Assembly: GCA_019233755.1 (NCBI GenBank)
Contig: JAFAMD010000044.1
Span: forward strand, 1-64,000
DNA length: 64,000 bases
DNA from: Acidobacteriaceae bacterium
Lineage (GTDB): Bacteria > Acidobacteriota > Terriglobia > Bryobacterales > Bryobacteraceae
Direction of reading: 5' to 3'
Shown here: positions 34,781 through 44,119 of the stretch, piece by piece
Layout of the letters: each line of letters begins with the position of its first letter
Numbering within the stretch: the stretch's first letter is position 1
Made by a program: the position numbers and the translations under genes
The notes under the pieces: generated by a model
Seen by the model: the letters and a program-made list of their open reading frames with translations, nothing else
What the model was told of the DNA's origin: nothing
Database searches by the model: none

Positions 34781-37700
34781 TTAACGACTGGTCGGTGTGC
34801 CCGCTATGTTCCCGTTCAGTGCATCCAGCCGCTTCCGGGCATCTCTAGCGAGCGGGTCCGTCGCGTCGCCCGCCCGCAAAGCGAGATACTTCCGGTAATC
34901 CTCTGCTGCACTGGGACTCATCAGCTCTTGGTGTGAGCGTCCTTGGTAGTAATACGTCGGAGCGAAATAGCGCCAGGTCGGGTCGTCAGTCATGAACACT
35001 GAACTGGCCTCGCCTCGCCGGTTAATGCACGTGTCGAATTCCATGTCAGCGTCGGTGAACACTCGCGCCGCCAGATAGGCTTTGCCTAAATCGAACCGCC
35101 CGATCCAGGTATCGGCGATCTTTCGAGCATCTTCGAGAATTTGCACCGCTTGCCGGTTGTCGCCCCGTTTCATTTGTACTTCGGCTTCAATCAGCTTCCC
35201 GTACGCCTGAGGATCGGCCTCAAACCGCTGGGCAAGCTTACGGCTAAGATTGAGCGCACCTTCTACATCGCCGGTCTCGAGATAAACTCCGGCCGCGGGA
35301 TAAAGGACGCTCTCGTCTTTTGAGCTCTCGGCCGCGGCGGCAGCAATCGCTCTTGCCTGGCTCTTCTCGCCCGCCATTGCGTATGCCTGGGCCAGCATTA
35401 CGCGTTTTTCGGCTGCCGGCGCGGCGCGACGCGCGGCCACGTCCGCCGCGAGCGCAGATTGAAGAATCGCTATCGCATCTTGCGCGCGGCCCTGGTACAT
35501 CGCGACGTCCGCTAGCCCTACAGCCGCCTCAGAAGCGCCCCAGGGGCTCAGCGTTGCGAGCTTCTCGTACGTTTTCTTCCCTTGCGTAATATCGCCTTTG
35601 GCAACCTGCGACAGTCCGAGGCACAGGTAGGCCTTTTCGAACGACGGGTTCATTTGCAGCAGCCGCTGTGATTCGAGAATCGCCGTGTCGAAATCTCCGG
35701 CATACATCGCGAACAGGCCTACGTTGTTAAGCTGCAGCACATTGTTGGGGTAGATCGCCACCGCGCGGCGGCCCTGTTCGAGCGCAGCGTTCATATTCCT
35801 TTTAAGGAAATACGCGTAAGCCAGGTTGGCGATGCCCGCGGAGTCGGCCGGATATTGCTTCTCGAGCTGGTTGAATTGCTCGATTGCCTTATCGTAATCA
35901 CGCTGGAGCAGATAATACCCGCCGCGGGTTCGCAATTTTTCGCGGTCCGACATGCGGTCCATTTTTGACATCGCGAGCCGGTAGTACGTTTCGGCTTCCT
36001 GCCGCTGGCTCATATTGGCGAACGTCACCGCAAGACCCGCGTAAGCGCGGCCGAAGTCTGGATCCAGGGCGATGCTCCGTTTGTAAGCGTTGATCGCCTC
36101 ATCCCACTTGCCGGCCCACTGCAGTTCTTGCGCCTGCGCGTACTGCTGCGACGCTTCGAGCGATGTAGAAGAAAATGTTTCTGCCGCGGCGATCTGCGCT
36201 GATTTCGGCACCACGTCACCCAGCGCTTTACGGAACCCCGCGGCTACCTTCGCAACCGCGGCACTCAACCTCTCCGGATTTGTTGCCGACGCCTGCTCGC
36301 GGTCGATCACTTTGCCGCTGACCGAATCCACCGCCCGTGCCGACAAGATGTATTTATTCCCCTCGCGCGCAATCTTCCCATCAACCACCACGCCTACGCC
36401 TTCACGCCGCGCTACTCCACGTGCGGCGTTGTCATCCAGCTTCGTCGAGCCCGACAACTTCTTAGCTGTTTCCCTCGCGCCTCCCCGGTCGTACGCCGTG
36501 ATGAACGATGCTCCTTCCAGAGCCGTATTCATCACCGGTTCGAGTGTTCCGTCTAAGACCCGATTGCCCGTCTGGTTTGCGAAGTCGGAGACCAGAATCT
36601 TTACCGGCTCGTGCTGGGCAGGCGTTTTTGGCCGGATTGCCGTGAACAAGATTGTGGCGGCGAGCAGGACCACTGCCGCGGCCATCCCCGCTAATATCTT
36701 CCAATCGATTGTCCGGCGTTTGCGGATTCCGAGATAGGTCTCCAGGGCCTCGGCAATGGCCTCCGCTGACTGGTATCGCTGCCCCGGGTCCAGTTGCACG
36801 CAACGCGCGATAATGTCGCTCACTGCCCGCGGAATATGAGGGTCCACTTCTATGGGCGGCTTCAACTGCTTCTTCGCACGCTCCTGCAGCACTTCTGCCG
36901 GAGGACCGGGCGTCCCGGGCACGTCGCCCGTTATCAGTTCATAAAAGATCAGGCCCACGGAGAATATGTCCGATCGGGCATCCACACCTTTGGAACGAGC
37001 CTGCTCCGGCGACATGTAGCGCGGTGTGCCGAGCAGGGACCCCACCAGGGTCAGATGTTGCAGCCCCGGGACAAGGCTCTGCGCCGCTTGCGTCATTAGC
37101 GCCGCGGATTCTACCGAGTGCGCGATTCCGAAGTCCATCACCGCGACTCGGCCGCGCTTGTCCACCATGACGTTCTCCGGTTTCAGATCGCGGTGAATCA
37201 CGCCTTCTGTGTGGGCAACTGCAAGTCCCCTGCAAACCTGCAGCATGACCCCGGCCGCCTCGCGCGCCGGCAGCTTGCCCTGCTCGCGTATCACGTCCTT
37301 CAAGTCATGGCCGTCGATGTACTCCATGCTGATAAACCGCAGGCCATCGGCCAGCCCGAGATCGTAAATGCGGACGACATTCCGATGAGTGATTTTGCTG
37401 GCCAGAATGAGCTCCTGGCGGAAACGTTGAAGAATCTCCTGGTTCCCCGCCAGCTCCGGACGAATGACCTTCAGTGCCACAACCCGGTCCACTTCGCGGT
37501 CGCGCGCCTTGAACACCGACCCCATTCCGCCTTCGCCGAGCGACTCTAAGATCTCGTAGCGGCCGCCCAGAACGGTGCCCGTGTGCAGAACGACGGACTG
37601 ATACGCCAGCACATCCGAGGTTGTGAACGCTTTTGACCAACCCGGTGGATTCGAAACCTCCGTTTGATCCGTATCCGCAGGGCGGGGAACGACTTCCGTC

Positions 37701-37792
37701 TCGGCAGCCGCGGGTGTTGCCGTTCCGCAAGTTGGGCACTTGCGCGCTGACAACGGCACCGGTGTGTGACAGGACGAGCAGAGCATAGACAT
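34781..37792 (-). CDS. Ser/Thr protein kinase with zinc ribbon and TPR repeats
   Basis: A transmembrane eukaryotic-type kinase. Residues 1-27 form a zinc ribbon (CSSCHTPVP, CPTCG). The kinase domain (about 78-350) has LGEGGMGSVFKARD, ALKVIRPE with the ATP Lys, HRDLKPENV and MDFGIAHS, and MSPEQARSKGVDARSDIFS. A helix (WKILAGMAAAVVLLAATILFTAI) near 370-393 leads out of the cytoplasm. The outer part begins with a FlgO-like segment (VKILVSDFANQTGNRVLDG) and continues as a long TPR array. This design is common in acidobacteria. Targets are unknown. Confidence 0.93.
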   Translation of the reverse strand: MSMLCSSCHTPVPLSARKCPTCGTATPAAAETEVVPRPADTDQTEVSNPPGWSKAFTTSDVLAYQSVVLHTGTVLGGRYEILESLGEGGMGSVFKARDREVDRVVALKVIRPELAGNQEILQRFRQELILASKITHRNVVRIYDLGLADGLRFISMEYIDGHDLKDVIREQGKLPAREAAGVMLQVCRGLAVAHTEGVIHRDLKPENVMVDKRGRVAVMDFGIAHSVESAALMTQAAQSLVPGLQHLTLVGSLLGTPRYMSPEQARSKGVDARSDIFSVGLIFYELITGDVPGTPGPPAEVLQERAKKQLKPPIEVDPHIPRAVSDIIARCVQLDPGQRYQSAEAIAEALETYLGIRKRRTIDWKILAGMAAAVVLLAATILFTAIRPKTPAQHEPVKILVSDFANQTGNRVLDGTLEPVMNTALEGASFITAYDRGGARETAKKLSGSTKLDDNAARGVARREGVGVVVDGKIAREGNKYILSARAVDSVSGKVIDREQASATNPERLSAAVAKVAAGFRKALGDVVPKSAQIAAAETFSSTSLEASQQYAQAQELQWAGKWDEAINAYKRSIALDPDFGRAYAGLAVTFANMSQRQEAETYYRLAMSKMDRMSDREKLRTRGGYYLLQRDYDKAIEQFNQLEKQYPADSAGIANLAYAYFLKRNMNAALEQGRRAVAIYPNNVLQLNNVGLFAMYAGDFDTAILESQRLLQMNPSFEKAYLCLGLSQVAKGDITQGKKTYEKLATLSPWGASEAAVGLADVAMYQGRAQDAIAILQSALAADVAARRAAPAAEKRVMLAQAYAMAGEKSQARAIAAAAAESSKDESVLYPAAGVYLETGDVEGALNLSRKLAQRFEADPQAYGKLIEAEVQMKRGDNRQAVQILEDARKIADTWIGRFDLGKAYLAARVFTDADMEFDTCINRRGEASSVFMTDDPTWRYFAPTYYYQGRSHQELMSPSAAEDYRKYLALRAGDATDPLARDARKRLDALNGNIAGTPTSR

Positions 37793-37987
37793 GCTACCCG
37801 CGGTTTCGGCTAATGTTCGATTAATTATCGGACATATTCGTTCTCATGCAACATCGACTACATTACGATGCTGCAACCGGACGGCGGTCGTAAAACCGCC
37901 GGATTGGAAAAAGAGCTTCCCTGACAGCGACATGCAGTTGCATGCCGCGGCGTGCCAACCGTGGAAGCTCCCGGTAAATCTACATCC

Positions 37988-39562
37988 CTAGCGTCCCGCC
38001 GGCATGGTTGGCGGATTCGTCTGCAGGAACTCATACTGCGCGTTATGTCGAGCCGGTATGGCCTGCGGATGATCGGCAGTAAGATGCATCACCTCATCCT
38101 TTGTTTGCACGCTATAAGCCGGCCAGTGCGGCAACCCGGGTCCGTTGGGATCCGCCGTCTTCGCAAAATTCGTCCAATAGGACGACATCATCTCAGAGAG
38201 CTTCCAATCCTCCGGCCGCCAGGGAAGGTCCTTCGAAGCCAGAGTTCCGAATACGTATTCGATCTCTGCCGAGTGGTAGGCGCCTCTCGGCGGACCGCTC
38301 TTCGTTGGAGGCGCCTGTTCGAAGCGATAGCGGTAAACGGGCGATTCGCCCGTTGCCTGCTGTGCACCGATCCACTCCCACGTGCCAAGCCCGATGAACA
38401 TGGCAGCCCCAAAGTCGTCCGCCGATTGCCTTGCCTCTTCATCATTCGCCGCCGGATAAAGTTTCAGAAACTCCGGCGCCTTATCACCGAACATCGCCTG
38501 CGCGTGTGACGTCCAGCTTTGCGCCGTTGCCGGCGGGTGCCCCCCGCCCACACCGCCTTCGTTGGCATTCCAGCCTGCCAGCAGCGGAACATGGCTCTGC
38601 TTTCCTGCAGCAAAGATCGCTTCCATTGGCTCAGGCAGGAAGTAGCCGTCGACGAGGGGCCAGAAGCGGTAGGTTGCGCTCTTGTCCTTCAGAACAGCCT
38701 GCAAGAGTTGGTCAGCGGGCATGGCACGCAAAGCCGCCAGAGAATCGGCGCCAACCGTTTTGCCGAGCTTGCCCCCTGATTCCTCCCCCTCCGCCAGGGT
38801 CCGTTCAGGCCGGCCGGAAATAGCAAAGAACGAACCGCTCTCGCCAATTGCGCGCTGGAAAAGTCCCTTTGCCAGCGGTGAGCCCATCAGCGCGCTCACC
38901 GAGAACGACCCCGCCGATTCTCCAAAAATCGTTACGTTATGTGGATCACCGCCGAACGCGGCAATGTTCCGCTTTACCCACTGCAAAGCCGCCACTTGAT
39001 CCAGCAGGCCGTAGTTGCCCGATGCGTTGCGGTCTGACTCCTTCGTCAACTCCGGGTGCGCCATGAACCCGAACACTCCCAGGCGATAGTTGAAACTCAC
39101 CACCACCACGCCCTTCTTCGCCAGGTTCTCGCCATCCTGCCGCGGCTCTGAAGACGCGCCTGCCTGAAAGCCTCCGCCGTAAATCCAGACCATCACCGGC
39201 ACGTGGGCATCCGCTGACTTCGCCGGTGTCCATACATTCAGATAAAGGCAGTCTTCACTGGGCCCTTTGTCGCGGAAGATCATGTCCTCGTAGATGCGGC
39301 CCTGCATGCACCGCGGTCCAAACTCCGTGGCTGATCGTACGCCCGTCCAGCTTGCAGCCGGTTGCGGCGCTTTCCACCGCAGCGATCCCACGGGCGGCGC
39401 CGCGTACGGGATGCCTTTGTAAATGTGAACGTGCGATTGCGTGGTTCCTTCCACAATGCCTGTGTCGGTAGTGACGCGATCTGCCGCGCTGGCGCCGGAG
39501 GCCAGCAAAACGGCAGACATTAGGAAAACGCTTGCAGCTCGGTTAACGGGTGAGATTAGCAC
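37988..39562 (-). CDS. Carboxylesterase type B, exported
   Basis: A serine esterase of the alpha/beta-hydrolase fold. I choose the GTG at 39562, preceded by GGAG six bases upstream, which gives the signal peptide LISPVNRAASVFLMSAVLLASGASA. A longer frame to 39796 is open but overlaps the divergent SMR gene. The oxyanion block is MVWIYGGGFQAG, the nucleophile is Ser in TIFGESAGSFSV, and Glu and His lie in NEGGVGG and GAYHSAEIEYVFG. Length of 524 is normal. Substrate range is unknown. Confidence 0.9.
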   Translation of the reverse strand: MLISPVNRAASVFLMSAVLLASGASAADRVTTDTGIVEGTTQSHVHIYKGIPYAAPPVGSLRWKAPQPAASWTGVRSATEFGPRCMQGRIYEDMIFRDKGPSEDCLYLNVWTPAKSADAHVPVMVWIYGGGFQAGASSEPRQDGENLAKKGVVVVSFNYRLGVFGFMAHPELTKESDRNASGNYGLLDQVAALQWVKRNIAAFGGDPHNVTIFGESAGSFSVSALMGSPLAKGLFQRAIGESGSFFAISGRPERTLAEGEESGGKLGKTVGADSLAALRAMPADQLLQAVLKDKSATYRFWPLVDGYFLPEPMEAIFAAGKQSHVPLLAGWNANEGGVGGGHPPATAQSWTSHAQAMFGDKAPEFLKLYPAANDEEARQSADDFGAAMFIGLGTWEWIGAQQATGESPVYRYRFEQAPPTKSGPPRGAYHSAEIEYVFGTLASKDLPWRPEDWKLSEMMSSYWTNFAKTADPNGPGLPHWPAYSVQTKDEVMHLTADHPQAIPARHNAQYEFLQTNPPTMPAGR

Positions 39563-39656
39563 GAGGGCTCCTGTCCTGCTAGTGTAAACAAGCTCGCTGT
39601 TTACGAATGGAAAGCAATTTGAAAGTCTACAAGTAGTCCGCAGCGTCGATATAAAC

Positions 39657-40094
39657 ATGGCCGCGACCGTCACACGCCGGCGGGTTCTTCCTCGGGTGAA
39701 GAATCGCATCTTTCTTCTGTTGGTTATTTTCAGCAACACCTTTGGCAATTGCCTTCTCGCCATGGGCATGCAGCGGATGCCTGATTTCCTCGGCACGCCG
39801 TTCTCACGCTACTTGCTCTTTCTGATCACGAATCCGTGGATGCTATCCGGAACCGCCCTTTTGGCGCTGTGGCTGTTCTCTCAGCTCTCCATGTTTACCT
39901 GGGCCGACCTGAGTTACGTGCTGCCCGTCACGGCGAGCGGCTACATGGTCACCGCTCTGCTCAGTAAGTTCGTTCTTGACGAACACATCTCCGCCCTGCG
40001 TTGGGCCGGCATTGTGGTTATCACCTTCGGTTCCATGCTCGTCTCGCAAACGCCTATGCGAACCAAAGCGGAGTGGAGGGAAAGAGATCGGTGA
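39657..40094 (+). CDS. SMR-type four-helix membrane protein, first of pair
   Basis: Four predicted helices in 145 residues with the DMT/SMR pattern: IFLLLVIFSNTFGNCLLAMGM, LSGTALLALWLFSQLSMF, WADLSYVLPVTASGYMVTALLSKFVL, and WAGIVVITFGSMLVS. The Glu that EmrE-type drug pumps use in helix 1 is missing (Asn/Cys there), so it is more like ArnE/ArnF lipid-carrier flippases. The stop overlaps the next gene by four bases (GTGA). Confidence 0.78.
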   Translation: MAATVTRRRVLPRVKNRIFLLLVIFSNTFGNCLLAMGMQRMPDFLGTPFSRYLLFLITNPWMLSGTALLALWLFSQLSMFTWADLSYVLPVTASGYMVTALLSKFVLDEHISALRWAGIVVITFGSMLVSQTPMRTKAEWRERDR

Positions 40095-40453
40095 CCTGGC
40101 TTTGGGTGATTCTCAGCGTAGTATCCGGAACGTTAGGTGATGTATTCAGCGCCCGGGGCATGTCTATGCGCGGTGAAATCGTAGACTTTCGCTTGGGCGG
40201 CCTGGCTCGTGTGCTCCACTACATCGTGACGCATCGTCTCGTGATGCTGGGCATCGGCTGCAATGCTCTTTCCTTTGGTTCTTTTCTCGCGGTGCTTTCG
40301 CTCGCGCCCCTCAGCTTCGCTGTTCCCGCTACCGCGCTGAACTTCATTTTGAAAACGCTGCTGGCGAAGTGGTATCTGCGCGAGGATGTGAGCTGGCATC
40401 GCTGGGCGGGCGTGGCGCTGGTTGCCGCCGGCATTCTCATGATCTCTTTCTGA
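40091..40453 (+). CDS. SMR-type four-helix membrane protein, second of pair
   Basis: GTG start at 40091, giving 120 residues with four helices: WLWVILSVVSGTLGDVFSARGM, LVMLGIGCNALSFGSFLAVLSL, FAVPATALNFILKTLLAKWYL and WAGVALVAAGILMISF. It is homologous to the upstream protein but has no drug-pump Glu either. Overlapping genes of two short DMT proteins usually encode a heterodimer. No substrate can be named. Confidence 0.78.
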   Translation: MTWLWVILSVVSGTLGDVFSARGMSMRGEIVDFRLGGLARVLHYIVTHRLVMLGIGCNALSFGSFLAVLSLAPLSFAVPATALNFILKTLLAKWYLREDVSWHRWAGVALVAAGILMISF

Positions 40454-40456
40454 TTC

Positions 40457-41398
40457 TCACCGTCCGCTGCTTATCCTTCCGTGCATTCCCATGACGACCA
40501 GTCCGGCCACCACCAGGCACGTCGCCGCTGCTTTGATGATCAGTACGGGCTTGCGGAAATCCTCCCGGAACCATTGCGGCTCGAATTGAGTCACCAGATA
40601 GGCGCCGACAAAGATCACTACGTAACGGACCCCCGCGATCGCCTGTACCAGAGACGGTGCGGCGCGGCTCAGCGCGAACACCACCAGGAACGAACCGACC
40701 CCGGCAAGGAATCGGTTCACCATGTACCAGAATTTATTCGTCGGAGGCGCCTTCTCAGAAGTTTCGAGGATCTGCCCGCGCCACGACGGCGGCACGAGCA
40801 TCGCCATCGATCCGATGAACGTCCCCAGGGTGAAGAAAACATACCCGCTCACGAAGTTCGTGCCGTTGAACACAATCTTCTGCAGAACGTTCATCAGTGC
40901 GAAGCCGCTCGCGGCCAATAAAATCTTCGGAAGCATCTTCTTGAGCGGTCTCTTTTCCGCAAAGAACATCAGGAATCCGCCGAGCGTCAATAGGACAAAG
41001 CCCGCCAGTTCGCCTCCGAGCGGCTCCTCCAGCAGCGGAATCGATATCAATGCCGTGAAGACCGGCGCGAAGCCACCCATCGCCGCCAGTTCGTCCGATG
41101 CTTCGCCTGATTTCAACGCGGAGTAATAAAAGTACGACGCAATCAGATCCAGCAGACCGGCCGCAAAGGCCAACCCCGTCAGCGTCCAGCCCGGCCAGTG
41201 AAAGCCGAACGGGATCAGCAGCAGCGCAAACACGCTGATAGCGCCAAGCCAAAAGACATATGCCAGCAGATTCTGCGTGCCCTTGCGCTTCAGCAGGCAC
41301 TTATCCCAAAGGAGCGAGATCCCGATCATTACATGCGCAATAATCGCAATGAGAATGCCGTTCAGCGCGAGCTTCTCAACAGTATGGATGAGTGTCAT
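40457..41398 (-). CDS. EamA/DMT family ten-helix transporter
   Basis: A 313-residue membrane protein with two EamA halves, seen in SGEASDELAAMGGFAPVFTALISIPLLEEPLGGELAGFVLLTLGGFLMF and the second half ending ATCLVVAGLVVMGMHG. It converges on the SMR pair, three bases from the second gene's stop. Role is probably metabolite or lipid-carrier transport, substrate unknown. All three DMT genes stand together, which suggests a shared pathway. Confidence 0.82.
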   Translation of the reverse strand: MTLIHTVEKLALNGILIAIIAHVMIGISLLWDKCLLKRKGTQNLLAYVFWLGAISVFALLLIPFGFHWPGWTLTGLAFAAGLLDLIASYFYYSALKSGEASDELAAMGGFAPVFTALISIPLLEEPLGGELAGFVLLTLGGFLMFFAEKRPLKKMLPKILLAASGFALMNVLQKIVFNGTNFVSGYVFFTLGTFIGSMAMLVPPSWRGQILETSEKAPPTNKFWYMVNRFLAGVGSFLVVFALSRAAPSLVQAIAGVRYVVIFVGAYLVTQFEPQWFREDFRKPVLIIKAAATCLVVAGLVVMGMHGRISSGR

Positions 41399-41507
41399 TC
41401 TCGTGCAGAACTGCTATGCGTCCCTTGGACGCTGGGAAGGCTTTTTCTACAACGGGAATTCCTGAACGATCGCGACAGTGGCTGGAATGCCCATCGCGGG
41501 CGTTTTC

Positions 41508-41906
41508 TTACAACACGTGTTTGATGCCGCGTCCTACGCCCTTCGCAATTTTGCCCGTGCCTTTCACCGTACCCACGGTGACGTCCTTACCTGCGCCCAC
41601 TGCACCTTTGCCGATGGACGATCCTGCGTTTATCGGATGAAGCGTCACCAGGTCCACGGCGCCTTTTCCGGTTCCCTTCGCTAGCGAACCCGCGCCTTTG
41701 CCCGCGCCTCCCGCAATGTTCCCGGTGCCGTTCGCAATTTGCCGCCCAGGACTGGGCTCAGCTTTATTCCTCTTCGAGTGCTTCTGGGAAATGGTTTGAG
41801 TCTCGTCTGTCAGCTGTGCCTGCGCCTCGACATTCCGGCTCCAGCCGGACGCTGCCAATCCGAGACCCAGAAACATCAACCCGAGACAACGTAATGTACC
41901 CATCAT
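41508..41906 (-). CDS. Secreted Gly/Lys-repeat protein of unknown function
   Basis: The start at 41906 (ATG ATG GGT) gives signal peptide LRCLGLMFLGLGLAASGWS. After a basic region (SQKHSKRNKAEPSPGRQ) the rest repeats GxGKG-type units: GNIAGGAGKGAGSLAKGTGKG, then GKGAVGAGKDVTVGTVKGTG. The repeats are basic and flexible. I know no function; the pattern recalls small surface or nucleic-acid/polysaccharide-binding proteins. An upstream ATG at 41948 is open but lacks signal features. Confidence 0.65.
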   Translation of the reverse strand: MMGTLRCLGLMFLGLGLAASGWSRNVEAQAQLTDETQTISQKHSKRNKAEPSPGRQIANGTGNIAGGAGKGAGSLAKGTGKGAVDLVTLHPINAGSSIGKGAVGAGKDVTVGTVKGTGKIAKGVGRGIKHVL

Positions 41907-41972
41907 CTTCAATGACGTATAACGCAGGTTCAATGGTACATAGCGCATTTGCCGATCAATGAATGGCGGACC

Positions 41973-43547
41973 TCAGCCCAGTTTGCCCTTCAGCATGGTG
42001 AACGAATGCGGTGGAAATGTGTAGCGCAGCCGTGTCCCGCTGGCATCAGTGCTCTTGGTGACGGTCTTCACCGGGCTGGAATCGAAATTGTTCTCAGCCT
42101 TACTATCAGGTCCATTGACTTCGGCAGCTTCGAACGCTCCCGCGAATTGCTTATCTTCCAGTTCGAAAGTTGCGGGCAGTGCTTCTGTCGCATGCCGGTT
42201 CACCACATTCAGCACCAGCGTCCCCTGATTGAATGCCGCGGATATATCGAGATAGGGTACCGCCGGATGCTTCTGCGTTGAATACGTCGGCGCCTCCACC
42301 GAAAGCTCCAGCGAATTACCGAACGAGTTCGACGCGAAGAGTTGCAGTGGATAGTAAATCGTCTGCAGAAAAAGCCCGTTCTTGCTCGTGAAAATCGGAG
42401 CGATCACGTTCACCAGTTGCGCAAAATTTGCAATCTTCACAATCTGCGCGTTGTTGATGAACGTGTTCAGGAACATCGCTATCACCAGCGCATCTTCCAG
42501 GTTGTAATGTTCTTCGAGAATCTCGCGGCCCTTTTCTTTGCCTTCGCCTCGCGCCCTGTACCACACGTTCCATTCGTCATAGGCGATATAAATCTTGCGC
42601 TTCGAGTTCGCCGTCGCGGCTTGTATAATTCCCTCCGCCACTTTGATCCGGTCCGTTACCTCGAGCGTGCTTGCCATGAACTCGGCGAAGTTGTTTTGTG
42701 AATTTCCGACATAGGTGTGCAGCGACAGGTAATCGGCGTGGTCTTTCAGATACTGAAGGACGGTCCGATTCCATCCCACCCAGTCCGCATTCGGCCCGAA
42801 ATTAGACGAACCCGCGGCTACCAGCTTGATAGTCGGGTCCGTCCACTTCATCATCTTGGCGGCTTCCAGTGCAAACTTGCCGTAATCTTCGGCGCTGCGA
42901 TGGCCCATCTGCCAGGGGCCGTCCATCTCGTTTCCCAAACCCCAGTACTTGACGCCCCACGGCTGTTCCCTGCCGTTTTTTCGGCGCAGTTCCGTCACTG
43001 CGGTCTTGCCGGGGAAGTTGCAGTACTCTACCCACTGCTGCGCCTCGTCCCATGTGCCCGTTCCAAGATTTGCGCACAGGTACGGCTCGGTCTTGATCTG
43101 TTCGCAGTAAGTTAGAAAATCGTCCGTGCCGAACTCATTGCTCTCTAGCGTTCCCCACGCCAGCTCCAGGCGTGCCGGGCGCTGATCGCGAGGCCCGATC
43201 CCGTCCCGCCAATGGTAATTCGATGAGAAATTGCCGCCCGGCCATCGCAGCAGTGGCACGTGAAGCTCTTCTACCGCCTTCAGGACGTCTTTGCGAAATC
43301 CCCGGCTGTCCGACAACGGCGAGCCCGGATCATAAATTCCGCCGTAAATGCAGCGCCCCAACATCTCGGTGAAGTTGCCATAGATTTTCGGATCGATCTG
43401 TCCATTGATCCGGTTCGTGTCAATCCTCACCCGCGTTTCGAGAGACGATTGCTTGCCACTGAGAACGGCGGGTGCGGCGAGGAGCGCTGCCGAGAAAGCT
43501 CTGCGCGTAAGCTTTGGATCCATCATAGGGTCAGTCCGCCAAAGCAT
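41973..43547 (-). CDS. Alpha-L-arabinofuranosidase, GH51
   Basis: Releases arabinofuranose from hemicelluloses or pectin. The acid/base Glu is Glu207 in [12 protein letters not shown] and the nucleophile Glu325 in [10 protein letters not shown]. The N-terminal strand set ([29 protein letters not shown]) and the [19 protein letters not shown] block are diagnostic. A Tat signal ([18 protein letters not shown]) shows it is exported. It starts at 43547 or the Met at 43526. Length of 524 is normal. Confidence 0.95.
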   Translation of the reverse strand: MLWRTDPMMDPKLTRRAFSAALLAAPAVLSGKQSSLETRVRIDTNRINGQIDPKIYGNFTEMLGRCIYGGIYDPGSPLSDSRGFRKDVLKAVEELHVPLLRWPGGNFSSNYHWRDGIGPRDQRPARLELAWGTLESNEFGTDDFLTYCEQIKTEPYLCANLGTGTWDEAQQWVEYCNFPGKTAVTELRRKNGREQPWGVKYWGLGNEMDGPWQMGHRSAEDYGKFALEAAKMMKWTDPTIKLVAAGSSNFGPNADWVGWNRTVLQYLKDHADYLSLHTYVGNSQNNFAEFMASTLEVTDRIKVAEGIIQAATANSKRKIYIAYDEWNVWYRARGEGKEKGREILEEHYNLEDALVIAMFLNTFINNAQIVKIANFAQLVNVIAPIFTSKNGLFLQTIYYPLQLFASNSFGNSLELSVEAPTYSTQKHPAVPYLDISAAFNQGTLVLNVVNRHATEALPATFELEDKQFAGAFEAAEVNGPDSKAENNFDSSPVKTVTKSTDASGTRLRYTFPPHSFTMLKGKLG

Positions 43548-43627
43548 ATCATCCGCATTCTTCTGTCTCCGCTGGTTGGTTTCTTATATCTTGGTTAGGA
43601 TCTCTATCGACCAGTTCAGGAGACCGT

Positions 43628-44119
43628 ATGGCCATTTCCTTTGAAGTCAACGGGCAGCAGAAAACCGTCGACGTCGATCCCAAAACTCCGCTCTTGTGGG
43701 TGCTTCGCGACACCCTGAATCTTACCGGAACGAAATATGGCTGCGGTATTGCGGCCTGCGGTGCTTGTACGGTCCACATCGACGGCGAACCCGCCCGTTC
43801 CTGTTCCTACCCGGTTTCCGGCGTGGCCGGCAAGAAGATCACTACCATAGAAGGTCTCTCTTCCAGCCGCACCCATCCGGTCCAGCAGGCCTGGATCGCA
43901 GAACAGGTGCCCCAATGCGGCTACTGCCAGTCAGGGCAGATCATGACCGCTGTGGCATTCCTGAAGAAAAATCCATCGCCCACTGCCGCGCAGGTGGACG
44001 ATGCCATGTCAAACAATATTTGCCGCTGTGGAACCGCCCAGCGCATCCGGGCCGCCGTTTTGCGCGCGGCGGATCTGATGGGCAACGCTAAGAACTCGTC
44101 CACCGGAGGTGCATTGTGA
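43628..44119 (+). CDS. [2Fe-2S] subunit of a molybdenum hydroxylase (IorA type)
   Basis: The small electron-transfer subunit of an aldehyde/isoquinoline oxidoreductase-type enzyme. First cluster ligands: Cys39, Cys44, Cys47 and Cys59 ([22 protein letters not shown], in two parts). Second cluster: Cys97, Cys100, Cys132 and Cys134 (CGYCQSGQ and ICRCG). Length of 163 is typical. The next gene overlaps it by four bases, giving a two-gene operon without a separate FAD subunit, which is the IorAB pattern. Confidence 0.93.
   Translation: MAISFEVNGQQKTVDVDPKTPLLWVLRDTLNLTGTKYGCGIAACGACTVHIDGEPARSCSYPVSGVAGKKITTIEGLSSSRTHPVQQAWIAEQVPQCGYCQSGQIMTAVAFLKKNPSPTAAQVDDAMSNNICRCGTAQRIRAAVLRAADLMGNAKNSSTGGAL

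Noticed and set aside
37882..37901. Hairpin CGGCGGT / ACCGCCG
   Set aside because: A good stem but no T-run on either strand, and it lies upstream of the kinase start, so it is not called a terminator.
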